The notes under the pieces are model-generated. The model was not told where the DNA came from, searched no databases, and was given only the letters and a program-made list of their open reading frames with translations. DNA of 64,000 bases, from assembly GCA_020850535.1 (NCBI GenBank), contig JADZEM010000013.1, forward strand, positions 1 to 64,000, written 5' to 3'. Both the position numbers and the translations under genes were made by a program. Each line of letters opens with the position of its first letter. Positions within the stretch are counted from its first letter, which is position 1. Source of the stretch: Chloroflexota bacterium. Its GTDB lineage: Bacteria > Chloroflexota > UBA6077 > JACCZL01. Of the stretch, positions 33,351 through 43,694 are shown piece after piece.

Positions 33351-36149
33351 ATGGGGCGTGGTGGGCGGCAGGCAGGCGGCCGGGGAAGCCGTGTCAGGAT
33401 CCTGCTCAGCGTGCTGATGAGCGTCGGGATCGTGCTGGCCGGGGTGGCCGTGCAGTCAGCGCAGGCAACGACGATCACGGTCAACGACGCGGGCGATGCC
33501 CTGGGCGATGATGGCAGTTGCACCCTGCGCGAGGCGATTGTCGCGGCGAACACCAATACCGCCAGCGGCCCATCCGCCGGCGAGTGCCTGGCCGGACAGG
33601 CCGCGCCCACCGTTGACCTGATCGTCTTCAACATCCCTGGCGGCGGGCCGCACGTCATCAGCCCGCTCACCGATCTTCCTCCCATTGTCGAGCCGGTCCA
33701 CATCAACGGGTACACCCAGCTCGGCGCGTCGGCGAATACGCAGGCAGCGCTTGCAAATGGCAGTGACGCCGTCTTCCAGATCGAGCTGCGCGGGAGCGCC
33801 GGCGTGGCCCTGATCGGCCTGACGTTCAACGCCGGCAGCGGCGGATCGACGGTCCAGGGGCTGGCGATCACCGACTTCATCACGGGTGGCATCCAGGTGA
33901 ACACCGGCGCGGACGGCGTCACGATCCAGGGCAACCTGATCGGGCTGGAAGCGCCGAGTGGCACGAGTGCGCGCGGGAACTACTACGGCATCCAGTTGTT
34001 CGCGCAGGCCCTGGTGGGCGGGACGGCCGCGGCCGACCGCAACATCATCTCGGCGAATGCCACGGATGGCGTCTCCGTCGAGGGCGGTTCGGGCACGCTG
34101 GTGCTTGGGAATCTGATCGGGACGGATCTCTCTGGCAACACCGGGCCCGGCAACAATTACGACGGGGTCTACATCACCGGTACGGCCACCAACGTCACCG
34201 TTGGCAACAGCACCATTGGGAACGTGCTCTCCGGCAATGGCTTGTCTGGTGTCGATCTGTATGGCGTCACGGGCGTCACGATGCAGGGCAACCTGATCGG
34301 CACGAACGGGGCTGGAACAGCCGCGTTCGGGAACGTTGACTCCGGCATCTACATCTACGGCTCCTCCACCGTCACTGTCGGCGGGACGGGCGCCGGTGAA
34401 GGCAATGTGATCTCGGCGAATGACGGCGCCGGTATCGAGGTGGGGCTAACGACCAACCTGACGATCCGTGGCAATGTCATCGGCCTCAACAAGGCTGGAA
34501 CGGCGATCATGGCGAACAGTGGCCCCGGTATCTCCCTGGGAGTCATCGACGACGTGACCGTCGGCGGGAGCGCGGCCGGAGCCGGCAACGTGATCTCGGG
34601 CAACGACTCTGGCGGCATCCTGGTCTTCACGTTCACGGGGCTGGACAGCCCGGTCATCCAGGGGAACCGCATCGGCACCTCGGCTGATGGCCTGACGGCG
34701 CTCGGGAACGCCGATGTGGGGATTGGCATCTACGGGGACGGCGGCGGCACGCGGATCGGCGGATCTGGCGCTGGCGAAGGCAACCTGATCTCGGGCAACG
34801 ACTTCGACGGGATCGACATCAGCGACACGGTGGGCGCGACCATCGAAGGGAACGTCATCGGGCTGAACGCCACCCAGACGGCCGCCTTGCCGAACGGCAC
34901 GTCGATTGGCGGCGGCATCTTCATCTGCGGCTGCTCCGGTCCGGTCACCATCGGCGGGACGACGGTCGGCTCGCGCAACGTCATCGCCGGTAACACGGAT
35001 GATGGCATCCTGTTCAACGGGGCCAGCGGGGTGAGCGTCCGCTCGAACTACATCGGGATCAGCAGCACCTTCACGACCTTCCCGAATCAGCGGGACGGCA
35101 TCCGGCTGGAGAGCGGCAGCTTCAACAACGCCATCGGGGATGGCGACGCCAACCATTCGCCCATCATCGTCGGGAACGGCGGCGCTGGCGTGAACGTTGT
35201 TGACTTGCTGTCAGTCGGCAACGCAATCCGAGGCGGTCAGATCCGCGACAATGGCGGGCTGGGCATCGACCTCAACGACGACGGCGTGACCACCAACGAT
35301 CCGACTGACGCCGATGGCGACGCGAACGACTCTCAGAACTTCCCCGTGGTGACGCAGGCGACCATCCTCGTCGGGTTCAACACGCAGGTCAGCGGCACGC
35401 TCAACTCGACAGCGAACAGCCAGTTCAAGATTGACATCTACTACTCCAGCTCTTGTGATCCATCAGGCTTTGGCGAGGGCGCAGGGCATATCGGCAGCTT
35501 CTCGGTCACGACGAACGGGTCAGGGCAGGCGACCTTCACCGACCAGGTAGCAAGCGCGATTGCGCCGAGCAGCCCGTTCATCACGCTGACGGCGACCAGC
35601 AGCAATGGGACCGGCAGCACGTCCGAGTTCTCGGCCTGCTTCACGGCATCGGCGGTCACGCCGACGCCAACCGTCACCCCGACGGCGACCCTCACCGCAA
35701 CGGCGACGCTGACGCCGACGATCACCCCCACCGGCTCGCTCACCCCGAGCGCCACGCCGACTCCCACGCTGACGCCGACGGCCACCCCGACCGTGCCGCC
35801 GGTGCTTCCTGGCGGCGACGACAAGGGCGGTCCCCAGAGCAACAACCGGGGCCGTGAGAAGGAAGAGACGACCCAGCGCACCGAGGAGCAGCGCCAGAAC
35901 GACCAGCGCACCAACCGCTACGGCCAGGATCAGTACCGCACCGAGGGGAATGTGGTGGACATCCAGACCGTCAACGGCGAGCCGGCCATCATCCTGGGGA
36001 ACCGCGACGGCAACGTGGTGGTGATCCTGCGCTGTGGGAACAACTGCCCGACGGTGAAGATCGGCGACTACGTGACCGTCGAAGGCGAGAAGGAGCACGA
36101 GCAGCTCTACTACGCCGAGGCGGTGTCGGTGGAGCGTACGGGACGCTGA
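33351..36149 (+). CDS. Exported CSLREA/parallel beta-helix protein with C-terminal OB-like module
   Basis: This 932-residue secreted protein has a basic N-terminus, a hydrophobic export segment (about residues 20-42), then a CSLREA-type start (DDGSCTLREAIVAANTN). About 500 residues of right-handed beta-helix repeats follow, built on NVISGND and GNVIGLN-type turns. Residues about 775-825 are Thr/Pro-rich (TPTPTVTPTATLT style), a likely cell-wall-spanning or disordered linker. A charged stretch follows, and the last 70 residues form a beta-rich module (VKIGDYVTVEGEKE) that resembles the C-terminus of the small exported protein at 55581-56003. Beta-helix proteins of this type act in carbohydrate binding or adhesion; no catalytic residues can be assigned. 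A surface role is inferred. Confidence 0.82.
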   Translation: MGRGGRQAGGRGSRVRILLSVLMSVGIVLAGVAVQSAQATTITVNDAGDALGDDGSCTLREAIVAANTNTASGPSAGECLAGQAAPTVDLIVFNIPGGGPHVISPLTDLPPIVEPVHINGYTQLGASANTQAALANGSDAVFQIELRGSAGVALIGLTFNAGSGGSTVQGLAITDFITGGIQVNTGADGVTIQGNLIGLEAPSGTSARGNYYGIQLFAQALVGGTAAADRNIISANATDGVSVEGGSGTLVLGNLIGTDLSGNTGPGNNYDGVYITGTATNVTVGNSTIGNVLSGNGLSGVDLYGVTGVTMQGNLIGTNGAGTAAFGNVDSGIYIYGSSTVTVGGTGAGEGNVISANDGAGIEVGLTTNLTIRGNVIGLNKAGTAIMANSGPGISLGVIDDVTVGGSAAGAGNVISGNDSGGILVFTFTGLDSPVIQGNRIGTSADGLTALGNADVGIGIYGDGGGTRIGGSGAGEGNLISGNDFDGIDISDTVGATIEGNVIGLNATQTAALPNGTSIGGGIFICGCSGPVTIGGTTVGSRNVIAGNTDDGILFNGASGVSVRSNYIGISSTFTTFPNQRDGIRLESGSFNNAIGDGDANHSPIIVGNGGAGVNVVDLLSVGNAIRGGQIRDNGGLGIDLNDDGVTTNDPTDADGDANDSQNFPVVTQATILVGFNTQVSGTLNSTANSQFKIDIYYSSSCDPSGFGEGAGHIGSFSVTTNGSGQATFTDQVASAIAPSSPFITLTATSSNGTGSTSEFSACFTASAVTPTPTVTPTATLTATATLTPTITPTGSLTPSATPTPTLTPTATPTVPPVLPGGDDKGGPQSNNRGREKEETTQRTEEQRQNDQRTNRYGQDQYRTEGNVVDIQTVNGEPAIILGNRDGNVVVILRCGNNCPTVKIGDYVTVEGEKEHEQLYYAEAVSVERTGR

Positions 36150-36165
36150 GGAGGCAAGCTGCGCC

Positions 36166-37581
36166 ATGTCTGACGTGATCTCCGCCGAGACGCTCCTGGC
36201 GGCCCAGCAGCGCCCGCACGGCGCGTACACCGCCGAGTTGGCCCGCTTCGCGGCCGGCTTCCGCTGGTCGGATGCTCCAGCCGACGTCCGGGCGTTCACC
36301 AGGGGCATCGTGCTGGACACCCTCGGCGCGACGGTCGCCGCATCGTCCGGGCGGTACGGCCTGCGCGGCACGCTCGGGAAGGTCGTGCTCCAGCAGGGCG
36401 GTACCCCTGAGGCGACGCTCGTCGGGCTGGGCGCGCGGTCGTCGCTGGTGCAGGCCGCCCTCTACAACGGCACGCTGGCCTACTACTGCGATATCGAGGC
36501 CCACCACACGGGCGCGATTGTCCACGCGCCGGCCGTGGTCATCCCGGCCGTCCTGGCCGCCGCCGAGGCGCGTGGGGCCAGCGGCGAGGATGTGCTGGCG
36601 GCCGTGGTGCTCGGGATCGACGTGGCCTGCCGTGTGAGCTACGCCATCGGCCCGAACGCCCTCTATGCGCGCGCCTTTCACCCCAGCTCGGTCTGCGGCG
36701 CGTTCGGGGCGGCGGCGGCGGTCGGCCGGATCCTGGGTCTGGACGCCGAGCGGATGGCGAACGCCTTCGGGCTGGCGGCCAACCAGGCGGCCGGCCTGCT
36801 GGCCTGGGCCAGCGATCACACCGAGCAGTCGCGCCCGTTCAACCCCGGGCAGGCCGCCCGAAACGGTGCGACCGCTGCGCTGCTGGCCGAGGCCGGCATG
36901 GGCGCGCCGCGGCACATCCTCGATCCGGCCGAGAAGTACAACGTCTTCCGGGCGTGGTCCGTCACGCCGCGGCCGGAACTGCTGCTCGACGGCCTGGGCG
37001 AACGGTTCATGGTGCTGGGGCTGGCGGTCAAGCTGTACGCCTGTTGCGCCTTCCTCCACCCGGCCCTCGACGCCATCAGGGGGCTGGTCGAGGAGGACGG
37101 CATCGCGCCGGCCGATGTGACCGACATCACGCTGCGCTTCAGCCACTCCGGCCGCGCGATGATCGACCAGAACGAGCTGAAGTCGCACCGTGCCCAGTAC
37201 ATCCTGCCGACGGGCCTCTACAACGGCCAGATCGTGCTGGACGACATCCTGTTTGAGCCGCGGGACGCCCGCATCCTGGCGCTCGGGGAGCGGACGCGGG
37301 TGGTCGGCGACGACGAGCTTGAGCCGTTCTACCCGGAGCGCTACCCGTCGATTGTCGAGTTGACCACCCGAGACGGTGCCGTCGCCTCGCGGCGCGTGGA
37401 CTGGCCGAAGGGCTACCCCGAGAACCCGGTCACGGACGCCGACCTGGAGCGGAAGTTCCGCCAGTTGACGGCTCCGATGATCGATCCGCGCACGGCAGAC
37501 GGCATCGTGGCGGCGGTGGCCGGCCTGGAGCAGGCCGGCCGCGTGGACGCGCTGATGGCCCTCCTTGCCCACACCAGTTGA
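36166..37581 (+). CDS. MmgE/PrpD family protein
   Basis: This 471-residue protein belongs to the MmgE/PrpD family, which includes 2-methylcitrate dehydratase and cis-aconitate decarboxylase. Typical segments are RGIVLDTLGATVAASSG, the NGTLAYYCDIEAHHTGAIVHA active-site-like region (family: N-G-x-x-x-H-x-x-D-x-D), FHPSSVCGAFGAAAAVG, and KLYACCAFLHPALDAI. The start at 36166 follows GAGGAGGC and lies 16 bp after the beta-helix gene stop. In the family Asp-rich motif the residues read Tyr-Cys-Asp-Ile-Glu, so the exact catalytic set may differ. No other methylcitrate-cycle gene is adjacent; substrate uncertain. Confidence 0.87.
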   Translation: MSDVISAETLLAAQQRPHGAYTAELARFAAGFRWSDAPADVRAFTRGIVLDTLGATVAASSGRYGLRGTLGKVVLQQGGTPEATLVGLGARSSLVQAALYNGTLAYYCDIEAHHTGAIVHAPAVVIPAVLAAAEARGASGEDVLAAVVLGIDVACRVSYAIGPNALYARAFHPSSVCGAFGAAAAVGRILGLDAERMANAFGLAANQAAGLLAWASDHTEQSRPFNPGQAARNGATAALLAEAGMGAPRHILDPAEKYNVFRAWSVTPRPELLLDGLGERFMVLGLAVKLYACCAFLHPALDAIRGLVEEDGIAPADVTDITLRFSHSGRAMIDQNELKSHRAQYILPTGLYNGQIVLDDILFEPRDARILALGERTRVVGDDELEPFYPERYPSIVELTTRDGAVASRRVDWPKGYPENPVTDADLERKFRQLTAPMIDPRTADGIVAAVAGLEQAGRVDALMALLAHTS

Positions 37582-37632
37582 CGGCTGTGTGGTCGGTCCT
37601 GGTGCGGTCGGTTCTGGTTTGTCCTCGCCTGA

Positions 37633-38007
37633 CTACACCTGCTCCACCTGACTGGCGATGGCCTCCTGAAACTCGTCTTCGACGTGGGCCAGCTCGGTGA
37701 GCTGCTCAGCCAGTCTGATCCAGTCCTGGCGAACCAGGAGCGTGTGGCTACGTCCGAAAAGTGCGGCTTGCTGCTCCTTCAGCCTGGACAGGTCAGGAGC
37801 ACGACCGTTGAAGAACGCTGCGAAATCACACGCACGTCGAGCTGCCAACTGGAGCGCAAACGTGGTGAGGTGTCCGGTGAGCCGCGGTGAAAGGTCCTTC
37901 TCGCTCACGCGGACCGCGAGTTGCCGGATGGCAGCGCCCCCATGACCGCGGGCTTCTGGGTCGCTCGTGGCCTGACGCCGATAATGGCGAGCGAGTGTCA
38001 CGCGCAC
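37633..38007 (-). CDS. Hypothetical protein (124 aa), weakly supported
   Basis: A 124-residue mostly helical frame with a GTG start, rich in charged residues (LTGHLTTFALQLAARR, LAEQLTELAHVEDEFQEA). No family is recognised and no clear ribosome site is visible. Codon bias is flatter than in neighbouring genes. Just upstream, on the plus strand, a 45-residue frame at 38126-38263 (ending TRPTRWNALDFA-like) may be the end of a decayed gene. The whole 37.6-38.3 kb stretch, next to a pair of family A repeats, may be a gene remnant. Confidence 0.33.
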   Translation of the reverse strand: MRVTLARHYRRQATSDPEARGHGGAAIRQLAVRVSEKDLSPRLTGHLTTFALQLAARRACDFAAFFNGRAPDLSRLKEQQAALFGRSHTLLVRQDWIRLAEQLTELAHVEDEFQEAIASQVEQV

Positions 38008-38318
38008 ATCGGTCAGGAGTTGCTCGTCCGTCGGCGATGCGATCCGGCGGGGTGCTGACCACCACCTGAAGGCTCCACGACGATACGTGATCGCGTCGGC
38101 GCGCCACCCGCCGACGGCTGAGCAGATGGTCAGCGTCGTCGGACGCTACCTCCCTGAGCGGCAGGCGCAGGGCTTCGTCCGAGGCGTGTTAGAGCGAGCC
38201 ACTGAGCATCTCGTCGGGTTCACCATCCGCCCGACCCGCTGGAACGCCCTCGACTTCGCGTAGCCCGGCGCCTCAGGGCGCGCAGCGAACTCTTGTGCTG
38301 CGCGCGTGCTGTCGGGAT

Positions 38319-38534
38319 AGGGCAATCGTATGTTCATTGGCGTTCCCAGAACGCGGTAAGACGGGCAGTCGGGGGTTGAAACCCCCGTCTACAGGCATGC
38401 AGTCGCTGCGCGACGAAGGACGAGAACAGCCGTCGTCCGGTGAGACTGGAGCGTCGCGCAGCGACTGCAGGATGGTAGGCGGGGCTTTCAAGCCCCGACG
38501 AGGCGGCACGACAACATCAACATGCGATCGCTCC
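38319..38534. repeat. Family A palindromic element, copy 4
   Basis: About 216 bp; the left hairpin is the GTT/AAC version (GGGGGTTGAAACCCCC) and the right one the CTT/AAG version. It forms a tandem pair with copy 5, which starts 12 bp later. The 771-bp stretch 38008-38778 holds only these two repeats and the possible 45-residue remnant. Confidence 0.9.
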
Positions 38535-38546
38535 GGCTCGTGACCC

Positions 38547-38763
38547 AGGGCGATTGCATGTTCGTTGGTGTCCCCGAAGCATCATGGAACGGGCGGTCGG
38601 GGACTGAAGTCCCCGCCTACAGTCACGCCGTCGCTTCGCGACGAAGGACGAGAACAGCCGTCGTCCGGTGAGACTGGAGCGTCGCGCAGCGACTGCAGGA
38701 TGGGAGGCGGGGCTTTCAAGCCCCGACGACGCTGCACGGCCTGCCGAACGTGCAATCGCCCTG
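38547..38763. repeat. Family A palindromic element, copy 5
   Basis: 217 bp, second member of the tandem pair; ends 15 bp beyond the parB stop. Left hairpin ACT/AGT type, right hairpin CTT/AAG type. Confidence 0.9.
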
Positions 38764-38778
38764 CGCGCTTCCAGAGGG

Positions 38779-39659
38779 TCAGCGCAGCTCGTCTTCCGGA
38801 CCGCAGATCGCCTCGTACAGGCCGCCCAGCTCCTCGTCCGAGTAGAAGTGGATGACCAGCCGGCCGCCGCGCCGGCTCTTGTAGAGCTGCACCTTCGTGC
38901 CGAGCGCCTGCCGGAAGCGGTCCTCGATGGCGGCGGCGTCCGGCGGAAGCTGGCGCGGCTCGGGGCGCTTCAGCGAGGCGTCTGGGCCGGCCGCGTTCAA
39001 CCGCCGGGCAAGCTCCTCGGCCTGCCGGACCGACAGCCCCCGTTCGAGGATCGCCTCCAGGAGCATCGCGCCAAGCTCCGGCGTGGAGCAGGAGAGCAGC
39101 GCCCGGGCGTGCCCCTCGGTGATCTGCCCGCGTGCCAGGGCGTCGCGGGCGGCCGGCGGCAACTGGAGCAGGCGGAGGGCGTTCGCCACGGACGCCCGGC
39201 TCTTGCCGACTCGTGTCGCGACGGCCTCCTGGGTCAACTGATGCTCGTCGATGAGCTGCCGGTAGGCCAGCGCCGTCTCCAGCGGGCTCAAGTCCTGCCG
39301 CTGGATGTTCTCGACCAGCGCCAGCTCCAGGCGCTGACGGGGCGTCGTTTCCTTGACGACAATCGGGACGGTCAGCAGGCCGGCTGCCTTCGCCGCGCGC
39401 CAGCGGCGTTCGCCGGCCACCAGGGCGTAGCTGTCGTTGTCGGCGCGGCTCACGATCAGCGGTTGCAGGATGCCGTGCTCGCGGATCGACTGCACCAGCT
39501 CGGCCAGGGCGGCCTCGTCCATCTCCAGGCGTGGCTGCCAGGGGTTCGGCATGATCCGGTCGACATCGACCTCGTGCGGGCTGGGGCCGTCCGTCGCCTG
39601 GGGGATCAGCGCGCCCAGGCCCCGCCCGAGTCCGGTCCGCCGGCCGCCGCTCGGCGCGC

Positions 39660-39663
<4 letters not shown>
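38779..39663 (-). CDS. parB: Chromosome partitioning protein ParB
   Basis: ParB binds parS sites, spreads along DNA as a CTP-dependent clamp and recruits condensin. This 294-residue protein has the N-terminal opening TGLGRGLGALIP, the CTP-binding motifs (IMPNPWQPR, the GERRWRAAK loop near residue 110), and the helix-turn-helix that reads parS (TQEAVATRVGKSRASVANALR). The C-terminal dimerisation part ends VIHFYSDEELGGLYEAI. The start overlaps the parA stop by four bases (39660-39663), so the two are translated together. Candidate parS sites lie at 44387, 49419 and 56337. Confidence 0.95.
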
Positions 39664-40487
<824 letters not shown>

Positions 40488-40490
40488 GGC

Positions 40491-41447
40491 CTAGGCTCCA
40501 CGCCGCTTGCCGCGCTTCAACCGGTCGGCCACCTGCTCGGCGGTCGGAATACCACTCCAGGCCCGCTTCTCCAGGACGAAGGACGCGGCAGCGTTGGCGT
40601 AGTCGGCGGCGGCGCGCGGGTTGCCGGTGCGGTGGTAGTGGACGGCGAACGACGAGGCGAAGACGTCGCCGGCGCCCGTCGGGTCGATCTCGCGGGCCGG
40701 CTTGAAGGCGTGCGAGCGCCAGGCCGGCTTGCCGCGCTCGAAGACCACGCAGCCCCGTCGGTTCTCGGTGACCACCACCAGCTTCGACTGCGCGATGTAC
40801 TGCTCGCGAAGGGATGGCAACGGCACGTCCTCGGTGCTGAAGACGGTCACGTCGGCGCGGGCGAGGGCCGCGTCGGCCTGCGCCCACTCGACGGGGAAGA
40901 CCTTGTGCGATGCATCCCAGCCGCGCATCCAGCCCTGGGGCGTCACCAGCATCATCGAGCCGGGGAAGGCGTCGATCAGGCCATCGTCGATCTCCTGGGC
41001 CAGCGGCGCAAGGTGGACGATGGGCGCCCGTGACCACTCCGGCGGCACGTGGACGGGCAGCAGGTCGGCCGCCCGTCCGAGCAGGAACTGGGTGCGCCCA
41101 TGCTCGTCGTACTGGTTCACGTAGCAGGTGGTGGACTGCGTCGGGACGCGGATCACGCGGATGCCGGTCTGCGGCTCGCGCAGGTTGTCCCGGCCGATCA
41201 GCGTGTCGATGATCAGCGGCTCGAAGTCGGCGCTGGTCAGCACGCCGACCTGCATGCCGGCCTTGTGGGCCGTCAGCGCCGCGTAGGAGGCCGAGCCGCC
41301 GAGGATGTACCGCTTCTCGAAGACATCGACGCAGATATGACCGACCGTCAGGTACTCGACCTGCCCGAGATCGGTGAAGACCTCGGGCAGATCGGCAGAC
41401 GCGGTCTCGGCGGGAGCGGTTGGCAGTTCGGCGTCAGCGGGAGCCAT
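40491..41447 (-). CDS. PfkB family carbohydrate/nucleoside kinase
   Basis: This 318-residue PfkB (ribokinase) superfamily kinase shows an N-terminal LTVGHICVDVF strand, the YILGGSASYAALTAHKAG glycine-rich substrate loop (signature 1 region), and signature 2 with the catalytic base and anion hole in DPTGAGDVFASSFAV near residue 265. The start is the ATG at 41447, 14 bp before the jag stop on the same strand, giving short overlap; the longer frame would run through jag. It lies inside the otherwise conserved jag-parA interval, an unusual place for such a kinase. Substrate unknown. Confidence 0.85.
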   Translation of the reverse strand: MAPADAELPTAPAETASADLPEVFTDLGQVEYLTVGHICVDVFEKRYILGGSASYAALTAHKAGMQVGVLTSADFEPLIIDTLIGRDNLREPQTGIRVIRVPTQSTTCYVNQYDEHGRTQFLLGRAADLLPVHVPPEWSRAPIVHLAPLAQEIDDGLIDAFPGSMMLVTPQGWMRGWDASHKVFPVEWAQADAALARADVTVFSTEDVPLPSLREQYIAQSKLVVVTENRRGCVVFERGKPAWRSHAFKPAREIDPTGAGDVFASSFAVHYHRTGNPRAAADYANAAASFVLEKRAWSGIPTAEQVADRLKRGKRRGA

Positions 41448-42345
41448 ACCCACCAAACCGTTGTGCCTGGCGCGGCGAGACGACGACGCGGCGGCTGTCA
41501 CCCTCGCCGACGCTGTGGGTCGAGACGCCGGGGTGATCCGCGAGCGTCATGTGGACGATGCGGCGCTCGGCCGGGGTCATCGGATCGAGGAAGACCGGCT
41601 GCCGGTACCGCTGCGCCCGCTCAGCCGAGCGCAGCGCGATGTCTCGCAGCAGGCGCGCGCGACGCTCGCGGTAGCCCTCGGCGTCGAGCACCACGCGGAC
41701 GCGGCGCTCGGCCTTGCGGCTGGCGAGCAGGCCGACAATGAACTGCAGGGCCTGGAGCGTCTCGCCGCGCCGGCCGATGAGGATGCCGCCGAACTCGCCG
41801 TGGATGCTCAGCTCGATGGTCGGGAGGCTATCGTCGATCTCGGCGCTGTCCACGCGGACCTCGCTGGGCAGATCCATGCGGTCGAGCAGATCCTGCACGA
41901 CGTTGAGCGCGATGTCGGCGACCGGGCGGGCCTCCGCGGAGATCTGGGCCGGGGCCGGCCGGTTACTCTCCTGGTGACCACCGGCCCGGCCGGCGGGTGC
42001 GCCTCGGCGCGGCGGCGGCACGCGGGCAGGCACGGCGACGGCGGGAGCGTCTTCCTCCTCGTCGTCTAGGTCGTCGTCCTCTTCATCCTCTTCGAAGTCC
42101 TCATCGCCTTCGTCGTCGTACTCCTCGTCATCCTCGTCGTCGTCGTCATCCTCGTCGTCGTCTTCGTACTCGTCGTCCTCGAACTCGATCCCTTCGTGCG
42201 GGGTGACGCGGACGCGGGCCGGCCGACCCTGGCCAGCCTGCACGAGCACTTCAATGGTGACGTCGTCCCGCTCCAGCCCGAGCTCATCGAGGGCGTTCTC
42301 GATCGCCTCATCGACGGTACGGCCGGTCGCCTCAACGCTTTCCAC
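41434..42345 (-). CDS. jag: Jag/KhpB RNA-binding protein with a polyacidic linker
   Basis: Jag (KhpB, SpoIIIJ-associated) is an RNA-binding protein linked to cell elongation and division. The 303-residue protein has a Jag_N domain (residues 1-52: VEATGRTVDEAIENALDELG), a KH domain (about 135-215, with GILIGRRGETLQALQFIVG) and an R3H domain (about 220-285, RRIVHMTLADHPGVSTHS). Between the first two lies a 46-residue stretch (54-99) that is almost entirely Asp and Glu. The start is the GTG at 42345, which overlaps the yidC stop by 14 bp; the longer frame to 42375 is less likely. Its position after yidC is the classical one. Confidence 0.92.
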   Translation of the reverse strand: MESVEATGRTVDEAIENALDELGLERDDVTIEVLVQAGQGRPARVRVTPHEGIEFEDDEYEDDDEDDDDDEDDEEYDDEGDEDFEEDEEDDDLDDEEEDAPAVAVPARVPPPRRGAPAGRAGGHQESNRPAPAQISAEARPVADIALNVVQDLLDRMDLPSEVRVDSAEIDDSLPTIELSIHGEFGGILIGRRGETLQALQFIVGLLASRKAERRVRVVLDAEGYRERRARLLRDIALRSAERAQRYRQPVFLDPMTPAERRIVHMTLADHPGVSTHSVGEGDSRRVVVSPRQAQRFGGYGSR

Positions 42346-43285
42346 TACGCTTCCCCTTCTTCTTGCGGCTACCACCGGGCGGACGCCCTGGCGGCGGATT
42401 CAGTGGCTCATCGGCGTCAACGGAGTCCTCCTCGACGTCCTCATCGCGCCGGGCGGCCAATCGCTTGGTTGGGGGTGAGGCGGGCAGGCTGGCGGCGGCA
42501 GGCGCGCCCCAGAGGCCGCCAAAGAGATTTTCCGGCCTGAGTGGATCCCAACTCACGGTGATACCCATGCGGAAGATCTCGAAGAGGTTGCTGATGGTCC
42601 AGTAGAGGACCAGTCCAGCCGGGAAGTTGAAGCTGAAGAAGAACAGCATCAGCGGCATGAAGTAGGTGGTCATCCGCTGCATCATCTGCTGCTGCGGATC
42701 GTCCGACGGGCCGCTGGTGGGCGTCAGCTTGCCGTACCCGAACTGGGTGATGAGCATCAGGATCGGCAGGACGCCCGGGATCGGGATGCCGCCGATGTGG
42801 TAGGAGTCTGGCGCTCCGAGGTTCGAAATCCAGAGCCAGGCGTCGTGGAAGGCCTTGTCACTGCGAAGTGGATCGCAGTAGGTGGCCGAGATGTTGGCGA
42901 GGTTCTCAGGGTCGCATGAGAGGTGGATCAGGGCCTGGTACAGGCCGATGAGCACGATCATCATCGGGATCATCGGGAGGCAGCCGGCGGCCGGGTTGAC
43001 GCCGTGCTCCTTGTACAGGCGCATCTGCTCCTGCGCGAGCCGCTCTCGGTCCTTGGGATACTTTTTCTTGAGGGCGGCGATCTCGGGCTGGATGGCTTGC
43101 ATCGCCTTCATGCTCTTGGTCTGCATCAGGCTCAGCGGGGTGAGCAGGAGCTTGAGGAAGACCGTGAAGAGGATGATGGCGAGGCCGCCGCTGCCCGTGG
43201 CCTGTGCCAGCAGCTTGAGCCCGTCTTCGAGGATCATCACGAAGGGGACGAAGACGGGCAAGAAGATGTCGAACGGGTTGCTCAC
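42332..43285 (-). CDS. yidC: Membrane protein insertase YidC/Oxa1
   Basis: YidC inserts and folds inner-membrane proteins, alone or with Sec. This 317-residue protein is the short type without the large periplasmic domain. It has the first helix IFLPVFVPFVMILEDGL, the GGLAIILFTVFLKLLLTPLS region followed by the cytoplasmic hairpin LKKKYPKDRERLAQEQMRLY, then VNPAAGCLPMIPMMIVLIGLY and two to three more membrane segments ending near residue 250. The last 60 residues are basic (KKKGKRSGKR), fitting ribosome contact. No N-terminal lipobox is visible. Placed between yidD and jag as in many bacteria. Confidence 0.94.
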   Translation of the reverse strand: MSNPFDIFLPVFVPFVMILEDGLKLLAQATGSGGLAIILFTVFLKLLLTPLSLMQTKSMKAMQAIQPEIAALKKKYPKDRERLAQEQMRLYKEHGVNPAAGCLPMIPMMIVLIGLYQALIHLSCDPENLANISATYCDPLRSDKAFHDAWLWISNLGAPDSYHIGGIPIPGVLPILMLITQFGYGKLTPTSGPSDDPQQQMMQRMTTYFMPLMLFFFSFNFPAGLVLYWTISNLFEIFRMGITVSWDPLRPENLFGGLWGAPAAASLPASPPTKRLAARRDEDVEEDSVDADEPLNPPPGRPPGGSRKKKGKRSGKR

Positions 43286-43358
43286 GAGCAGCCCTCCCTG
43301 GGCAGCATGCGGGACAGCGGTCGTTCTCCGGGCTGGTGTCGAGTCGGGGATGGGATCG

Positions 43359-43568
43359 TCATCGAACGGGGTCGTAGCCGCCCGGATGGAACGGGTGGCA
43401 GCGCGAGAGTCGGCAGAGCGTCAGCCAGCCACCCTGGATGACGCCGTACCGCTCGATGGCCTCGTAGGAGTAGCGCGAGCAGGTCGGCCAGAAGCGGCAG
43501 GCCGGCGGCAGGAGCCGCGAGAGCGTGCACTGGTAGACGGTGATGATGCCGAGGGCCAGGAGACGCAT
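43359..43568 (-). CDS. yidD: Membrane protein insertion efficiency factor YidD
   Basis: YidD is a small membrane-associated protein that aids YidC-dependent insertion. The 69 residues show the family pattern: amphipathic start (MRLLALGIITVYQ), then PPACRFWPTCSRYSYEAIERYG with the two conserved cysteines, and the close CHPFHPGGYDPV. Length is typical. It sits 73 bp before yidC and 126 bp after rnpA, in the conserved rpmH-rnpA-yidD-yidC order. Confidence 0.95.
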   Translation of the reverse strand: MRLLALGIITVYQCTLSRLLPPACRFWPTCSRYSYEAIERYGVIQGGWLTLCRLSRCHPFHPGGYDPVR

Positions 43569-43694
43569 CAGCAGGCCTCCCGGCAGGGTCGCTGGCGGTG
43601 AAGGGTCCGCCCATGGGGCAACTGGCCGTCAGGCAACTGGCCGTCAGGCTGGCACGCGGCGGCCATGCTCGCCGAGGTTGTCCGACACGGCCTC

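Noticed and set aside
42815-42835. tRNA T-arm-like GGTTCGAAATCC
   Set aside because: It lies inside yidC, with no acceptor stem or anticodon arm around it.
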